A DNA stretch of 42,261 nucleotides from an uncultured Paracoccaceae bacterium (GTDB lineage Bacteria; Pseudomonadota; Alphaproteobacteria; Rhodobacterales; Rhodobacteraceae), in the NCBI GenBank assembly GCA_947492585.1, contig CANLND010000025.1:1-42261 (forward strand), given 5' to 3'. Made by a program: the position numbers and the translations under genes. This document shows, in pieces, positions 8,128 to 16,231 of the stretch. Under the pieces are notes generated by a model, which was given only the letters and a program-made list of their open reading frames with translations, was not told where the DNA came from and ran no database searches. Position 1 is the first letter of the stretch. Every line of letters begins with the position of its first letter.

Positions 8128-9389
8128 CTTTTGCGTGCCAAATTCTCATGTGCGCGAGAGAAGTGCCCCGCAGCAATCGCTGCAACGATTGAGATCTCAC
8201 CGCACAGACAGGTTGCCGCAGCGACTTCGGCCAAGGCGGCACCATGTCCGGTGCCTTTTAACCCGAGAATATTCAAACCAGCTGATTGACTGGGCAAAGA
8301 TGTGCCTCCGCCAACCGATCCCACAAGGATATTGGGCATTGTAACCGAGCAGAACAGATCGTCGCCACGTGGCTCCATCCGAGTGAAGCCCATCGCGCTT
8401 TCCGCAACACAGGCTGCGTCCTGCCCCGTCGCGATGTAAAACGCGGCCAGTCCGTTTGCGAAATGTGCCTGCGCTCCAAGCTGGCCAGAGAGGTGAGACC
8501 CCAGATTGGCGACCTGACCGTATTCTAACATCGCCTTTACGGTTGTACCCAAGGTTTTTTCGACCACGTCCGCAGCGAGCGTAACAGACGCGCTGACTTT
8601 ACGGCCGCGCCCGGTCACCAAGCCTAGAAAGGACGCTTTTTTGTCGCCCGAGAAGTTTCCCTCGATGTACCAGGTTTTGAGCGCAATCGGGCAGCGGGAC
8701 TGGATATCTTCACAGAGCGCGTTGGTCGCGATTGTGACCATGTTTTGGCCAGCCGCATCGCCAGTGGTATAGCGGCAAATCAGAAAAACGATGTTGTTGT
8801 CGATCATCGGCTCTACGGAGACCAGTTTGCCGTATCGGGTGGTCGCCTCTGCAACGGCTCCGAGTGTGTCAATTTCACTGACAACCCACTCTACGAACAA
8901 ACCGGCCTCCAGAAGGCCATCAAAAACAAAGGCGGGCGTGCGGATAACGCCCTCATATTGCAACGCGGTACTGATCCCGCCAGATTTCGTCGCCGCATAT
9001 GCCCCGCGCGCATAAGAGGCCACCAAGGCGGCCTCTGTCGTCGCCATAGGAACGTGATAATCCCCATATGCATTTAGCCCATTTACCCGCATAGGGCCGA
9101 TGATGCCGACGGGCATTTTCACCGTTCCAATGAAGTTTTCGATATTGGCACTGAACTGGTTCGGATCAGCCATCGTGAGCGGGTCAGCAAGTGCATCGCG
9201 ATCTTCTTGCGATGCTGTTTCGTACAAGCGCGTCCAATATTTCGCGACCGAAGCCTTGCTGGTTTTACGCACGGGGCGCAGGGTGGTGAATTCAGCGTCG
9301 CTGGGCAGCATCCGTTCCTGCAAAGGTTCATTTTGGAACCGTCCGCGGATTTTTTTCAATAACTCAATGACATGAGAGGGAATAATCAA
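8124..9389 (-). CDS. Hydroxymethylglutaryl-CoA reductase, class I-like
   Basis: The enzyme reduces HMG-CoA to mevalonate with two NAD(P)H. All catalytic residues are present: Glu119 (MATTEAAL), Lys250 (GDKKAS), Asp324 (GQDAAC) and His414 (AGHFSRAHENL). ENFIGTVKMPVGIIGPM (84-100) is the substrate-binding signature and TGDAAGQNM (209-217) the dinucleotide motif, which is closer to class I than class II. There is no N-terminal membrane anchor. The start is a TTG at 9389: GGAGG lies six bases upstream, a TAA closes the frame at 9405-9407, and no ATG lies between. It heads the leftward operon. Most alphaproteobacteria make isoprenoids by the MEP route, and no other mevalonate-pathway gene is in this window, so a dedicated pathway role is likely. 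The serine phosphorylated in mammalian HMGR is not conserved. Confidence 0.95.
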   Translation of the reverse strand: MIIPSHVIELLKKIRGRFQNEPLQERMLPSDAEFTTLRPVRKTSKASVAKYWTRLYETASQEDRDALADPLTMADPNQFSANIENFIGTVKMPVGIIGPMRVNGLNAYGDYHVPMATTEAALVASYARGAYAATKSGGISTALQYEGVIRTPAFVFDGLLEAGLFVEWVVSEIDTLGAVAEATTRYGKLVSVEPMIDNNIVFLICRYTTGDAAGQNMVTIATNALCEDIQSRCPIALKTWYIEGNFSGDKKASFLGLVTGRGRKVSASVTLAADVVEKTLGTTVKAMLEYGQVANLGSHLSGQLGAQAHFANGLAAFYIATGQDAACVAESAMGFTRMEPRGDDLFCSVTMPNILVGSVGGGTSLPSQSAGLNILGLKGTGHGAALAEVAAATCLCGEISIVAAIAAGHFSRAHENLARKR

Positions 9390-9466
9390 ATGCCGCCTCC
9401 GGCTTTACTTTTGAAATGTTACTGCACCATATGTTGTCATTGTACTCAAATGCACAAGGGGCGCAG
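9390..9466. promoter_or_regulatory. Divergent promoter region between the HMGR operon and the sulfotransferase/P450 pair
   Basis: This 77-bp AT-rich gap separates two divergent transcription units. The HMGR side has a strong Shine-Dalgarno, GGAGG, reading leftward at about 9396-9400. The sulfotransferase side has AAGGGG at about 9456-9461, five bases before the ATG at 9467. TTGAAA at 9412-9417 is a possible rightward -35 and CATATG at 9429-9434 lies nearby, but neither makes a convincing sigma-70 promoter. A single shared control region is implied by geometry rather than by recognised operators. Confidence 0.45.
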
Positions 9467-10585
9467 ATGAATAAGGACCTCAAGCACCGCTGGAGTATTG
9501 GTCATAACTATCTGACGGGCATCACCTTTGGCAAATGGTGCAAGTTGCTCGCCGAGAACGGCTTTCAGATTTCCCCGGCCTATCTGCACCGGGCTGTGGT
9601 GATCACGCTGGCCAGCCTTTCGAACTCAGCATGTGCCGCCATCGAGACGTTGCGCTATGGTCGAGCTATTGAACAGGCACGGGTTCCAGAGGCGCCGTTG
9701 TTCATTCTTGGCCACTGGCGCAGTGGTACGACGTATCTGCATGAGCTGCTGGCGCAGGACACTGCACAATTTCAATTCCCCAACACCTATCAGGTTGTTA
9801 ACCCGTACACCTTTTTCACGACCGAGAACTTCGCGACCCGTATGTTCCCATGGTTGGTTCCAGAAAAACGACCAATGGACAATATGGCGTTAAAGTTCAC
9901 CTCACCGCAAGAAGATGAATTTGCGCCTTTGCTGATGACTCTGACATCGCTTTATCTCGGCACCAGCTTTCCGCGTCGAATGGCGCACTATGACCGCTAC
10001 ATGACGTTTCGCGATGTGGACCGACATGTGGTCGAGGCATGGAAGACCGCCTTTGTACAGTTTTGCAAGAAACTGTCGCTTCATGATGACCGAACTTTGC
10101 TGATTAAGTCCCCCCCGCACACCGCGCGCATTCGCACAATCTTGGAGATGTTCCCCGACGCACGGTTTGTCCATATCCATCGCCACCCTTATCGCGTGTT
10201 CCAATCGCAGCAACATTTCTTCGATACAGCAGGTTGGTATACCTATCTGCAAAAACCGGACATCGACGCGATTGATGAAGGTATCCTGCGACGCCATGAG
10301 GTTATGTACGACGCCTATTTCGAGGATCTACCATTGATCGCGAAGGAGCGTATCATCGACATTCGCTTTGATGATCTTGAGGCCAACTCTGTAGATGAAA
10401 TTGGCAAAATCTACGAACATTTGGCGCTGGATGGGTTCGCGTCCTTTAAACCAAAGCTGCGCGAATATGTTGATAGCCTCAAAGGGTATCAGAAAAATAA
10501 GTTTGCTGATCTTGATCCCGCGACCAAAGCGGTCGTGGCGGAGCGTTGGAAGCGCAGCTTTGATCACGGGAATTACGTCAAATGA
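9467..10585 (+). CDS. PAPS-dependent sulfotransferase family protein
   Basis: The protein has 372 residues from the ATG at 9467, chosen because AAGGGG sits five bases upstream; an ATG at 9416 would add 17 residues without a good ribosome site. The 5'-phosphosulfate-binding loop is LFILGHWRSGTTYLH (78-92) and the 3'-phosphate-binding region is FVHIHRHPYRVFQS in the second half, with IKSPPHTAR between them. These are the hallmarks of the bacterial sulfotransferase family that uses PAPS as donor to sulfate a hydroxyl or amine. The gene overlaps the P450 start by 4 nt (ATGA). A P450 that adds a hydroxyl and a sulfotransferase that caps it make a natural tailoring pair. The acceptor is unknown. 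Confidence 0.85.
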   Translation: MNKDLKHRWSIGHNYLTGITFGKWCKLLAENGFQISPAYLHRAVVITLASLSNSACAAIETLRYGRAIEQARVPEAPLFILGHWRSGTTYLHELLAQDTAQFQFPNTYQVVNPYTFFTTENFATRMFPWLVPEKRPMDNMALKFTSPQEDEFAPLLMTLTSLYLGTSFPRRMAHYDRYMTFRDVDRHVVEAWKTAFVQFCKKLSLHDDRTLLIKSPPHTARIRTILEMFPDARFVHIHRHPYRVFQSQQHFFDTAGWYTYLQKPDIDAIDEGILRRHEVMYDAYFEDLPLIAKERIIDIRFDDLEANSVDEIGKIYEHLALDGFASFKPKLREYVDSLKGYQKNKFADLDPATKAVVAERWKRSFDHGNYVK

Positions 10586-11832
10586 GGCGCGCACCGGGCC
10601 CAAAAGGGAGCGTGATCTGGGGGTCGCTGTCTGAATTCAAGGCGGATTCTTTGGGTTTTTTGTCCGACGCCGTGTGCGAATATGGTGACATCGTCAGGCT
10701 GCGTTTTGGGCCAGTGACCACTCATTTAGTCAATCACCCCGACTACGTTGAACACGTCTTGTCTCGCAAATTGGTCAACTACGACAAGGCGACCCGCAGC
10801 GCTGCTCGAATTGCGGCAACCACGGGCGACAGCTTGCTTTCGGCCGATCAAGTGGCCTGGAAACGGCACCGGCACTTGATTCAACCTGCCTTTCAACCGT
10901 CGTGTTTTGATGACATTGGAACTCTCATCGATACGCTGATGGGGCCCATGTTCGCGCGTTGGCAAAGGGAAAGATCGATCGATATCGTCGATGAAATGAT
11001 GCAACTCGTCATCGCCATTGCGATAAAAATTATGTTTTCTTCGGATATAGATCCGCAACAAATCAACGCAGCGCTCGAGACTGTTTTGGGCGATACTTGG
11101 CGTCGTATTGAAGCCCCGGTTGATGCATCAATGATATCTGCGCGGCTCCATCGGCCTGCGTTCAAGAAAGCTGTGGGTGACATTGACGAAATCGTTTTCG
11201 ATCTGATCCAGAACAGACGCAAATGCGCGCAACGCCCTGATGATGTGCTGTCACGCTTGCTCGCGGCGCATGAGGCTGATGGTGAGATTCAGCTCAGCGA
11301 CAAAGAGCTACGCGATGCAGCTGTTACGCTATTGCTCACAGGTCATGAAACAACGGCGAACGCTCTGTCGTGGGCCTTCATCCATGCCTCCAACGGGTTT
11401 GAAAACTCCGATCCGGCACATATCTTTGCCGAGGCGATCCGGCTTTATCCGTCAATCTGGATCATTGAGCGGCGCGTTGTCCACGATGACACCATCAATG
11501 GATACCATATTCCCCGCGGCAGTTCGGTCCTGATATCTCCGTATCTTTTGCATCGCCATAAAGGGTTCTGGCCAAAGCCCGACCGTTTTGACCCTTCGCG
11601 GTTTGCTGGCGATCAACCGCGCGTGCGCGACGCCTATCTGCCCTTTGGTCTTGGCCCGCATCGTTGTGTGGGGCTGTATCTGGCCAACAAAATCGCAGCC
11701 CATATTATTGAACGGGTTTTTGGCCAGTTTAGGTTAAGGCGTTTGCCCGACCAACCAATTGGAACCTCACCTGGCATCACTTTACGTCACAACGGACCGG
11801 TTTGGATGAGGGCTGAGCATTGCGAAGCCTGA
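10582..11832 (+). CDS. Cytochrome P450 with a shortened I-to-K helix region
   Basis: The protein has 416 residues, starting at an ATG that overlaps the sulfotransferase stop. The heme-binding loop is FGLGPHRCVG with Cys362 as axial ligand; the I-helix oxygen-activation motif is TGHETT (253-258); ExxR is EAIR (284-287); FDPSRF (336-341) is the usual segment before the heme loop, and helix C carries WKRHRHL (93-99). It should hydroxylate a small hydrophobic substrate using a ferredoxin/reductase from elsewhere. One thing is odd: only about 25 residues separate HETT from EAIR, while roughly 50-57 is usual, so helices J and J' appear largely missing although the frame is intact. It may be a natural variant or a damaged enzyme. 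Confidence 0.9.
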   Translation: MRRAPGPKGSVIWGSLSEFKADSLGFLSDAVCEYGDIVRLRFGPVTTHLVNHPDYVEHVLSRKLVNYDKATRSAARIAATTGDSLLSADQVAWKRHRHLIQPAFQPSCFDDIGTLIDTLMGPMFARWQRERSIDIVDEMMQLVIAIAIKIMFSSDIDPQQINAALETVLGDTWRRIEAPVDASMISARLHRPAFKKAVGDIDEIVFDLIQNRRKCAQRPDDVLSRLLAAHEADGEIQLSDKELRDAAVTLLLTGHETTANALSWAFIHASNGFENSDPAHIFAEAIRLYPSIWIIERRVVHDDTINGYHIPRGSSVLISPYLLHRHKGFWPKPDRFDPSRFAGDQPRVRDAYLPFGLGPHRCVGLYLANKIAAHIIERVFGQFRLRRLPDQPIGTSPGITLRHNGPVWMRAEHCEA

Positions 11833-12189
11833 GGATTTTTCCCCAATCTTTAGCGAAAGGAAATCGTCAAAGATGCAGGCGGCTCGATAAACGCGAGCAG
11901 TTATGCCTGAACTGCGTGGTTGAAACGCCCGCGTGCCTGTGCCGTGGAACGGGTGGTTTGAGTGCTGTGCCAGCTTTCTGTCATGCGGCTACGCACTTAC
12001 GTGCGCGGTAATCTATATTATGTTCATATTAGTAGTAATCGGAAATGGCAACGCGCAACCGGATAAGAAACTTACTGGGAATTGTGCGTGTTCTCTTGCC
12101 TGCAACCTATTAATGATGCGATGTCATAGCTTAACGTTTTAACGGGCCTTCGGGTTCACGATTTATTCTTAGTATAGTGGCGCGGAACC
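11833..12189. other. 357-bp intergenic region upstream of the rightward T6SS operon
   Basis: No credible gene is visible; short open frames here lack ribosome sites and protein-like composition. The right end is AT-rich and holds TATAGT at 12173-12178, a possible -10 element just upstream of the GTG at 12190, with only a weak -35 match. This would give a very short leader. A clear terminator for the P450 gene was not seen. The region most likely contains the promoter of the first T6SS genes. Confidence 0.35.
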
Positions 12190-12813
12190 GTGGATTTACA
12201 GCACCCAAATCAGTCGTCTTCTGCCGGGCATGGTCAGGATTTTGACGGCGACAAGACGCAGCCGCCGTTGTCGGCCTTGCGATATGAGACTCCCAGCGAG
12301 CTTTTTGCGGAAATGCCACAAGTGGCGCAGCTGTGTCAGAACAGCCCCCGCGACGGTGAAGCTGGACTAGACTTCCTGCTGCGTTTACGTGCCTCGACGA
12401 CACCGGAAGACGCGGTGACTTACGCTGCGTTTATGGCGTTGCCAAAGATGGCGATCTGGTGGGCGTATGAATGTTTGCGTCTTGCGGGGGATGACTTATC
12501 ACCTGCGGATCGCGCGTTGATGGAGCATATTGCGGTCTGGACCACCTATCCTGACGATGCCAATCGCTTCCGTACGGCGCAGGCGGCACTATATGCGCCG
12601 GTGCGGTCTCCAGCAGTGTTTCTGGGGCTTGCTGTGGCCTGGTCTGGCGGGCAGATCGCGCCAAACGATCCGGCCTTGGTGCCGTTGCACCGGGCGCCGC
12701 GCGCGATCAACTCGGCGGTGCTGTCCTGTCTCAGTCAGTCCGAACTGGCGCAGCGTCCAATCCGACTGGCGCGTTTTATCGACCTCGGTGCCACCTTGTT
12801 TCGTGCCTTTTGA
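12190..12813 (+). CDS. DUF6931-like protein, T6SS-associated, unknown function
   Basis: The protein has 207 residues from a GTG at 12190; no ATG nearby would keep the N-terminus. I recognise the general pattern of DUF6931 proteins: a hydrophobic helical core with ALPKMAIWWAYECLRLA in the first half, then a helix rich in Ala/Arg, then LAVAWSGGQIAPNDPALVPLHRAPRAINSAVLSCL near the end. Such genes often sit at the head of T6SS operons, as here, about 50 bp upstream of the FHA gene. It looks soluble, with no signal peptide or membrane segment. Its biochemical role is not known to me; the placement suggests an accessory assembly or regulatory part. Confidence 0.6.
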   Translation: MDLQHPNQSSSAGHGQDFDGDKTQPPLSALRYETPSELFAEMPQVAQLCQNSPRDGEAGLDFLLRLRASTTPEDAVTYAAFMALPKMAIWWAYECLRLAGDDLSPADRALMEHIAVWTTYPDDANRFRTAQAALYAPVRSPAVFLGLAVAWSGGQIAPNDPALVPLHRAPRAINSAVLSCLSQSELAQRPIRLARFIDLGATLFRAF

Positions 12814-12864
12814 CGTCACGTTGACGAACCCTTCCTTTGCCCCGCGAACTGGCATACTTAGACC

Positions 12865-14112
12865 ATGACCCTGACATTAAAGATCGACAATTACGATGTT
12901 CTCGAAAACGGAGGCCCAGCTGCGCTGCGGCTGTCCGGGCAAGGGGCAAGCGTGGGACGAAACACCGCGATGGACTGGGTTCTGCCAGATCCTTCACGGC
13001 ATGTATCGGGGCACCACTTTGACATTGTCTATCGCGACGAACGCTACTGGCTACGTGATGTGTCGACCAATGGCACCTTTTTGCAAGGGCAGAGCCATCG
13101 TTTGCAAGATGCCCATCCGTTGACGCCGGGGGATCGGCTGATTGTGGGACACTATGTCATTCGGGTGGAACTAGGTGTGGGCGAGGTCGCGGCGCCGCCG
13201 CCTATGGCCAACCAGATGGTTGAGGACGATCCCTGGAGTTTTGGCACGCCCGCGCAGCAGCCGGTCAATCCATATCCGCAGCGCCCGGCAGATGCCCGCG
13301 CGTTTGACGATGTGGCACAAGACTTTATGCAATTGTCGCCCACCCCGCCATCTGTCCCCGCACCGATGCCACCCGCCGTGCCACATCCGCCCGCAGCCTT
13401 GCCCGGGGTGGCGCCCGTGCCTATGCCGTCGCCTATGGCGGCGCCCCCGCAGGCGGCGCCCGTGCCTCCCGTTGCCCCAACGCCCACCCCAGTACCTGTC
13501 GCCGCGATGCCTGCCCCGGCGCCACAGGGGCCGTCTGGTGATGCGATCTTGCGCGCATTTTGTGAGGGAGCGGGTCTGGACCCTAGGGCGGGTACGGATG
13601 TGGATGCCGAAGTCATGGCGCGCACTATGGGACGCGCTATGCGTGTTGCCACCGAGGAAACCATGCGCATGTTGCAGGATCGTGCCAGCATAAAACAGTT
13701 CACCAAAGGGGGGGAACGCACCATGCGCAATGCGCAGGGCAACAATCCGATGAAATTCCTGCCCTCGGCGGAGGAAGCGTTGGTTGCGATGTTTCTGACC
13801 CCACGTGAGGGGTTCATGGCTGGTGACGATGGCTTTGAAAATGCGCTTGGAGATCTGCGCAGTCATCAGCAGGCGGTGTTTGCGGCCTTACAACCGGCGC
13901 TTGCGGCGGTGCTACAGGGGCTGTCGCCAGAAGAAATCGAAGCAGATCTGGACACGCGCGCGTTGCTGGGGGCCGGTCGCCGCAAAAAAGCCTGGGAGGC
14001 CTATACGGATCGTTGGGACACAAAAGCCACGAGCGGCGACCACGGTATGCTGGATGTTTTTCTTGAGGCTTTCGCTGCGGCTTATACTGCGTCGCAGCGT
14101 GGAACTGATTGA
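12865..14112 (+). CDS. tagH: T6SS FHA-domain protein TagH
   Basis: The 415-residue protein has three parts. An N-terminal forkhead-associated domain spans about 25-95, with the phosphothreonine-binding signature VGRN (30-33), SGHHF (49-52 region) and DVSTNGTFLQG (65-75). A Pro/Ala-rich linker follows (about 105-230). The C-terminal domain (about 230-410) is the TagH/ImpI type, with MARTMGRAMRVATEETM and NPMKFLPSAEEAL. In T6SSs with PpkA and PppA, the FHA protein binds threonine-phosphorylated partners and triggers assembly; in Agrobacterium the partner is TssL. Both the kinase and a TssL with candidate sites are encoded in this locus. Several leftward open frames opposite the linker are composition artefacts. 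Confidence 0.92.
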   Translation: MTLTLKIDNYDVLENGGPAALRLSGQGASVGRNTAMDWVLPDPSRHVSGHHFDIVYRDERYWLRDVSTNGTFLQGQSHRLQDAHPLTPGDRLIVGHYVIRVELGVGEVAAPPPMANQMVEDDPWSFGTPAQQPVNPYPQRPADARAFDDVAQDFMQLSPTPPSVPAPMPPAVPHPPAALPGVAPVPMPSPMAAPPQAAPVPPVAPTPTPVPVAAMPAPAPQGPSGDAILRAFCEGAGLDPRAGTDVDAEVMARTMGRAMRVATEETMRMLQDRASIKQFTKGGERTMRNAQGNNPMKFLPSAEEALVAMFLTPREGFMAGDDGFENALGDLRSHQQAVFAALQPALAAVLQGLSPEEIEADLDTRALLGAGRRKKAWEAYTDRWDTKATSGDHGMLDVFLEAFAAAYTASQRGTD

Positions 14113-14214
14113 AGTTTCGCGTTAATACGGCTTGACCTTAGAACAATTAGGGCTAGGGTTGCATAAGATATGTCAGGTTGTTTTTTAAAATAGAATTTTT
14201 CGCGAGACTTTCAA

Positions 14215-15564
14215 ATGAATACCGAGAAAGTTGTCACGCCCGTTTCTGATGACGCACCCTGCGGTCCAGATTTGTATGCTGACATTGATGCGGCCTATGA
14301 AGAATACTACTTTGGTGCGCTGGGGCGTTTGCCGGGATTTTATATGCAACCCGGTGTGCAGCGGCCCGACGGGACGCGCTCTCCTGACCGTTTGTTCGAC
14401 AGTAAATCCGTAGACCACCGCGCCGAAGCCAAAGAGATAGACACGCTGTTGGCGCGCAGTCGGGATTTGCGACTGTTGGTGCTACAGGTTCAATGGGATG
14501 CGTTGGCCGGTCGGTTGGCCCCGGTGGCGGCATCTATTGATGCCATTGCAGCGTTGCTGGAACGCTTCCCCGACGACGTGCACCCAACCTTGGCAGATGG
14601 CCCGACAGACCGGCGCGATGCGTTGAATGATCTGAACCAGCAGATCACCGTCGCACAGCCACTGATGTTCATCGGCCTCTCTGGTACGGATGAGGTGACG
14701 CTGCGTAAATTGCGTGTCGCCGGCGGTCACGCCACACCGATGCTGACCGAAGAGGACCTCGAAACAGGCCCGATGATCAGCGCGCTGAAGTCTCCCGCCA
14801 ATCGCAAGGCGGTTGAGGCGACCCACGCCGAGTTTTTGCGTATCTCCAATGCATTGACACGCATTCAGAAATCCTGTTCCAGCCATGGAAATAGTGCCTT
14901 TTCACCGACGTTTGATCATCTGACCAGCGTTGTCGATGAGGTGGTGACAGTGTTGCAAGACGCGCGCCCTGATCTGCGTGGCAGTGACGTCGAGGCGGCC
15001 GATGTCCCGGCAGAACCCGAGAGTGTAGCCCCCGCATCTGGTGCGCTTCAGGCGCCGCCAAGCCTGACGCAGGCCACGCCTGCGGTCGCGCCAAGCGCGG
15101 TGGTCAGCCACGTGCACGCCCGGCGTATGTTGGAGGCGTGTGAGCTGTATTATCGCGCGTCAGAGCCGTCATCCGCCGCGTTGTTGTTGGTGACGCAGGC
15201 CCGGCTGTTGATCGGAAAACCGCTGATCGATGCTGTACGTGCGTTGTTGCCCGGCGAGGCCGACAAGGCGGTTGTGGATTTTGGTGCACAATCTGGTTTC
15301 CAATTGGCCGCAGATCGTTTGGGTGAGCTTAGCGAAGCCTTGCCCGATTCGGCGGGAACACGGACAGAACTGCCGCAAAATCCTGGCCCCGACCCCGAAG
15401 TGGCATCCGCGGCCCAAGCGGCGCAAACCATGCGCGCGGTGGAAGACTATTTCCGCCGCACCGAACGTTCCAGCCCGGTGCCGCTTTTGCTGCAACGTGC
15501 CAGAAGTTATCTTGACCGTGATTTCCAATCGCTCATAGATGAACTAATACCGACTCAAACTTGA
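14215..15564 (+). CDS. tssA: T6SS baseplate/sheath cap protein TssA
   Basis: The protein has 449 residues. The N-terminal ImpA domain covers roughly 10-135, with FDSKSVDHRAEAKEIDTLLARSRDLRL and the helix up to FPDDVHPTL. TssA caps and coordinates the polymerising tail sheath. The C-terminus is the short oligomerisation motif ending YFRRTERSSPVPLLLQRA...DELIP (about 403-449). A second, related copy of that motif lies just before it at about 301-349: YYRASEPSSAALLLVTQARLL...VRALLP. The two copies are separated by a linker and look like an internal duplication. A 102-bp gap with AT-rich sequence lies upstream, so tssA may have its own promoter. Ribosome binding is weak (GAGA). Confidence 0.92.
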   Translation: MNTEKVVTPVSDDAPCGPDLYADIDAAYEEYYFGALGRLPGFYMQPGVQRPDGTRSPDRLFDSKSVDHRAEAKEIDTLLARSRDLRLLVLQVQWDALAGRLAPVAASIDAIAALLERFPDDVHPTLADGPTDRRDALNDLNQQITVAQPLMFIGLSGTDEVTLRKLRVAGGHATPMLTEEDLETGPMISALKSPANRKAVEATHAEFLRISNALTRIQKSCSSHGNSAFSPTFDHLTSVVDEVVTVLQDARPDLRGSDVEAADVPAEPESVAPASGALQAPPSLTQATPAVAPSAVVSHVHARRMLEACELYYRASEPSSAALLLVTQARLLIGKPLIDAVRALLPGEADKAVVDFGAQSGFQLAADRLGELSEALPDSAGTRTELPQNPGPDPEVASAAQAAQTMRAVEDYFRRTERSSPVPLLLQRARSYLDRDFQSLIDELIPTQT

Positions 15565-15677
15565 AATCGCCTTAAGCGAGAATAATTAGCAATCTCTGGT
15601 AATTTGACTTATTTTTGCCTAGGTCTGACATTAACCATATATTCAGAATTGAATAGACACGTAACGGGAGTAACAAA
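15565..15677 (+). promoter_or_regulatory. AT-rich leader upstream of tssB
   Basis: This 113-bp gap precedes the sheath and tube genes. TTGACT at 15604-15609 could be a -35 element, and TATATT lies further downstream at a spacing too long to be ideal. CGGGAG at 15665-15670 is a reasonable ribosome site, seven bases from the ATG. A separate promoter for the highly expressed sheath/tube genes would make sense, but the elements are not strong enough to call it firmly. Confidence 0.3.
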
Positions 15678-16196
15678 ATGGCTTCAGATTCAGGATCCAG
15701 CTTCATCAAAAGAAACCGCCCTCCGCGTGTTCAGATTCAATATGAAGACCCCTATGACAGTGAAAAGATGGTGGAACTCCCCTTTGTAATGGGGGTGATG
15801 TCTGACCTGTCCGGCAACAATCCGGGTGTGGAAAAAGAAGCCACCGAAGACCGCTCGTTTTCGGATGTAACCAAAGACACGCTGGATGATTACGTCGCTG
15901 CGGTACAGCCGGGCATGACCTTTATGGTTGAAAATCGCCTGGACCCAAACAGCGACAGCAAGATGGGCGTTGATCTTAAATTTGAATCGATGGGTGATCT
16001 GGAACCCACCGCGATCGCCCGTCAGGTGCCCGCGCTGGCAAAACTGCTGGAGGCGCGCGAACAGCTGGCCAACCTGCAGCGGTATATGGCCGCCAAGCCC
16101 AAGGCGCAGGATCATCTGAAAAAGCTGTTGGAAGATCCTGAGCTAATGGCGGCGCTGGCTGACAGTGCCACATCAGATGAAACCGACGACGCATAA
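15678..16196 (+). CDS. tssB: T6SS contractile sheath small subunit TssB (VipA)
   Basis: The protein has 172 residues, the usual length for TssB. Recognisable segments are the N-terminal FIKRNRPPRVQIQYEDPYDSE, ELPFVMGVMSDLSG (the strand that interlocks with TssC), FVEV-like FMVENRLDP and the C-terminal helix KLLEAREQLANLQRYMAAKPKAQDHLKKLL. TssB pairs with TssC to build the contractile sheath around the Hcp tube. A good ribosome site lies seven bases upstream of the ATG. tssC follows after 35 bp, as in most T6SS loci. Confidence 0.96.
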   Translation: MASDSGSSFIKRNRPPRVQIQYEDPYDSEKMVELPFVMGVMSDLSGNNPGVEKEATEDRSFSDVTKDTLDDYVAAVQPGMTFMVENRLDPNSDSKMGVDLKFESMGDLEPTAIARQVPALAKLLEAREQLANLQRYMAAKPKAQDHLKKLLEDPELMAALADSATSDETDDA

Positions 16197-16231
16197 GCGC
16201 CACATCGAAAAGACAGGAGCGGGTGAACGCT

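Noticed and set aside
11820..12142. Short rightward open frames between the P450 and T6SS genes
   Set aside because: They lack ribosome sites, have Cys/Leu-skewed composition and show no family resemblance.
13152..13866. Long leftward open frames inside tagH
   Set aside because: They reflect the Pro/Ala-rich linker read backwards and have Gly/Arg low-complexity composition.
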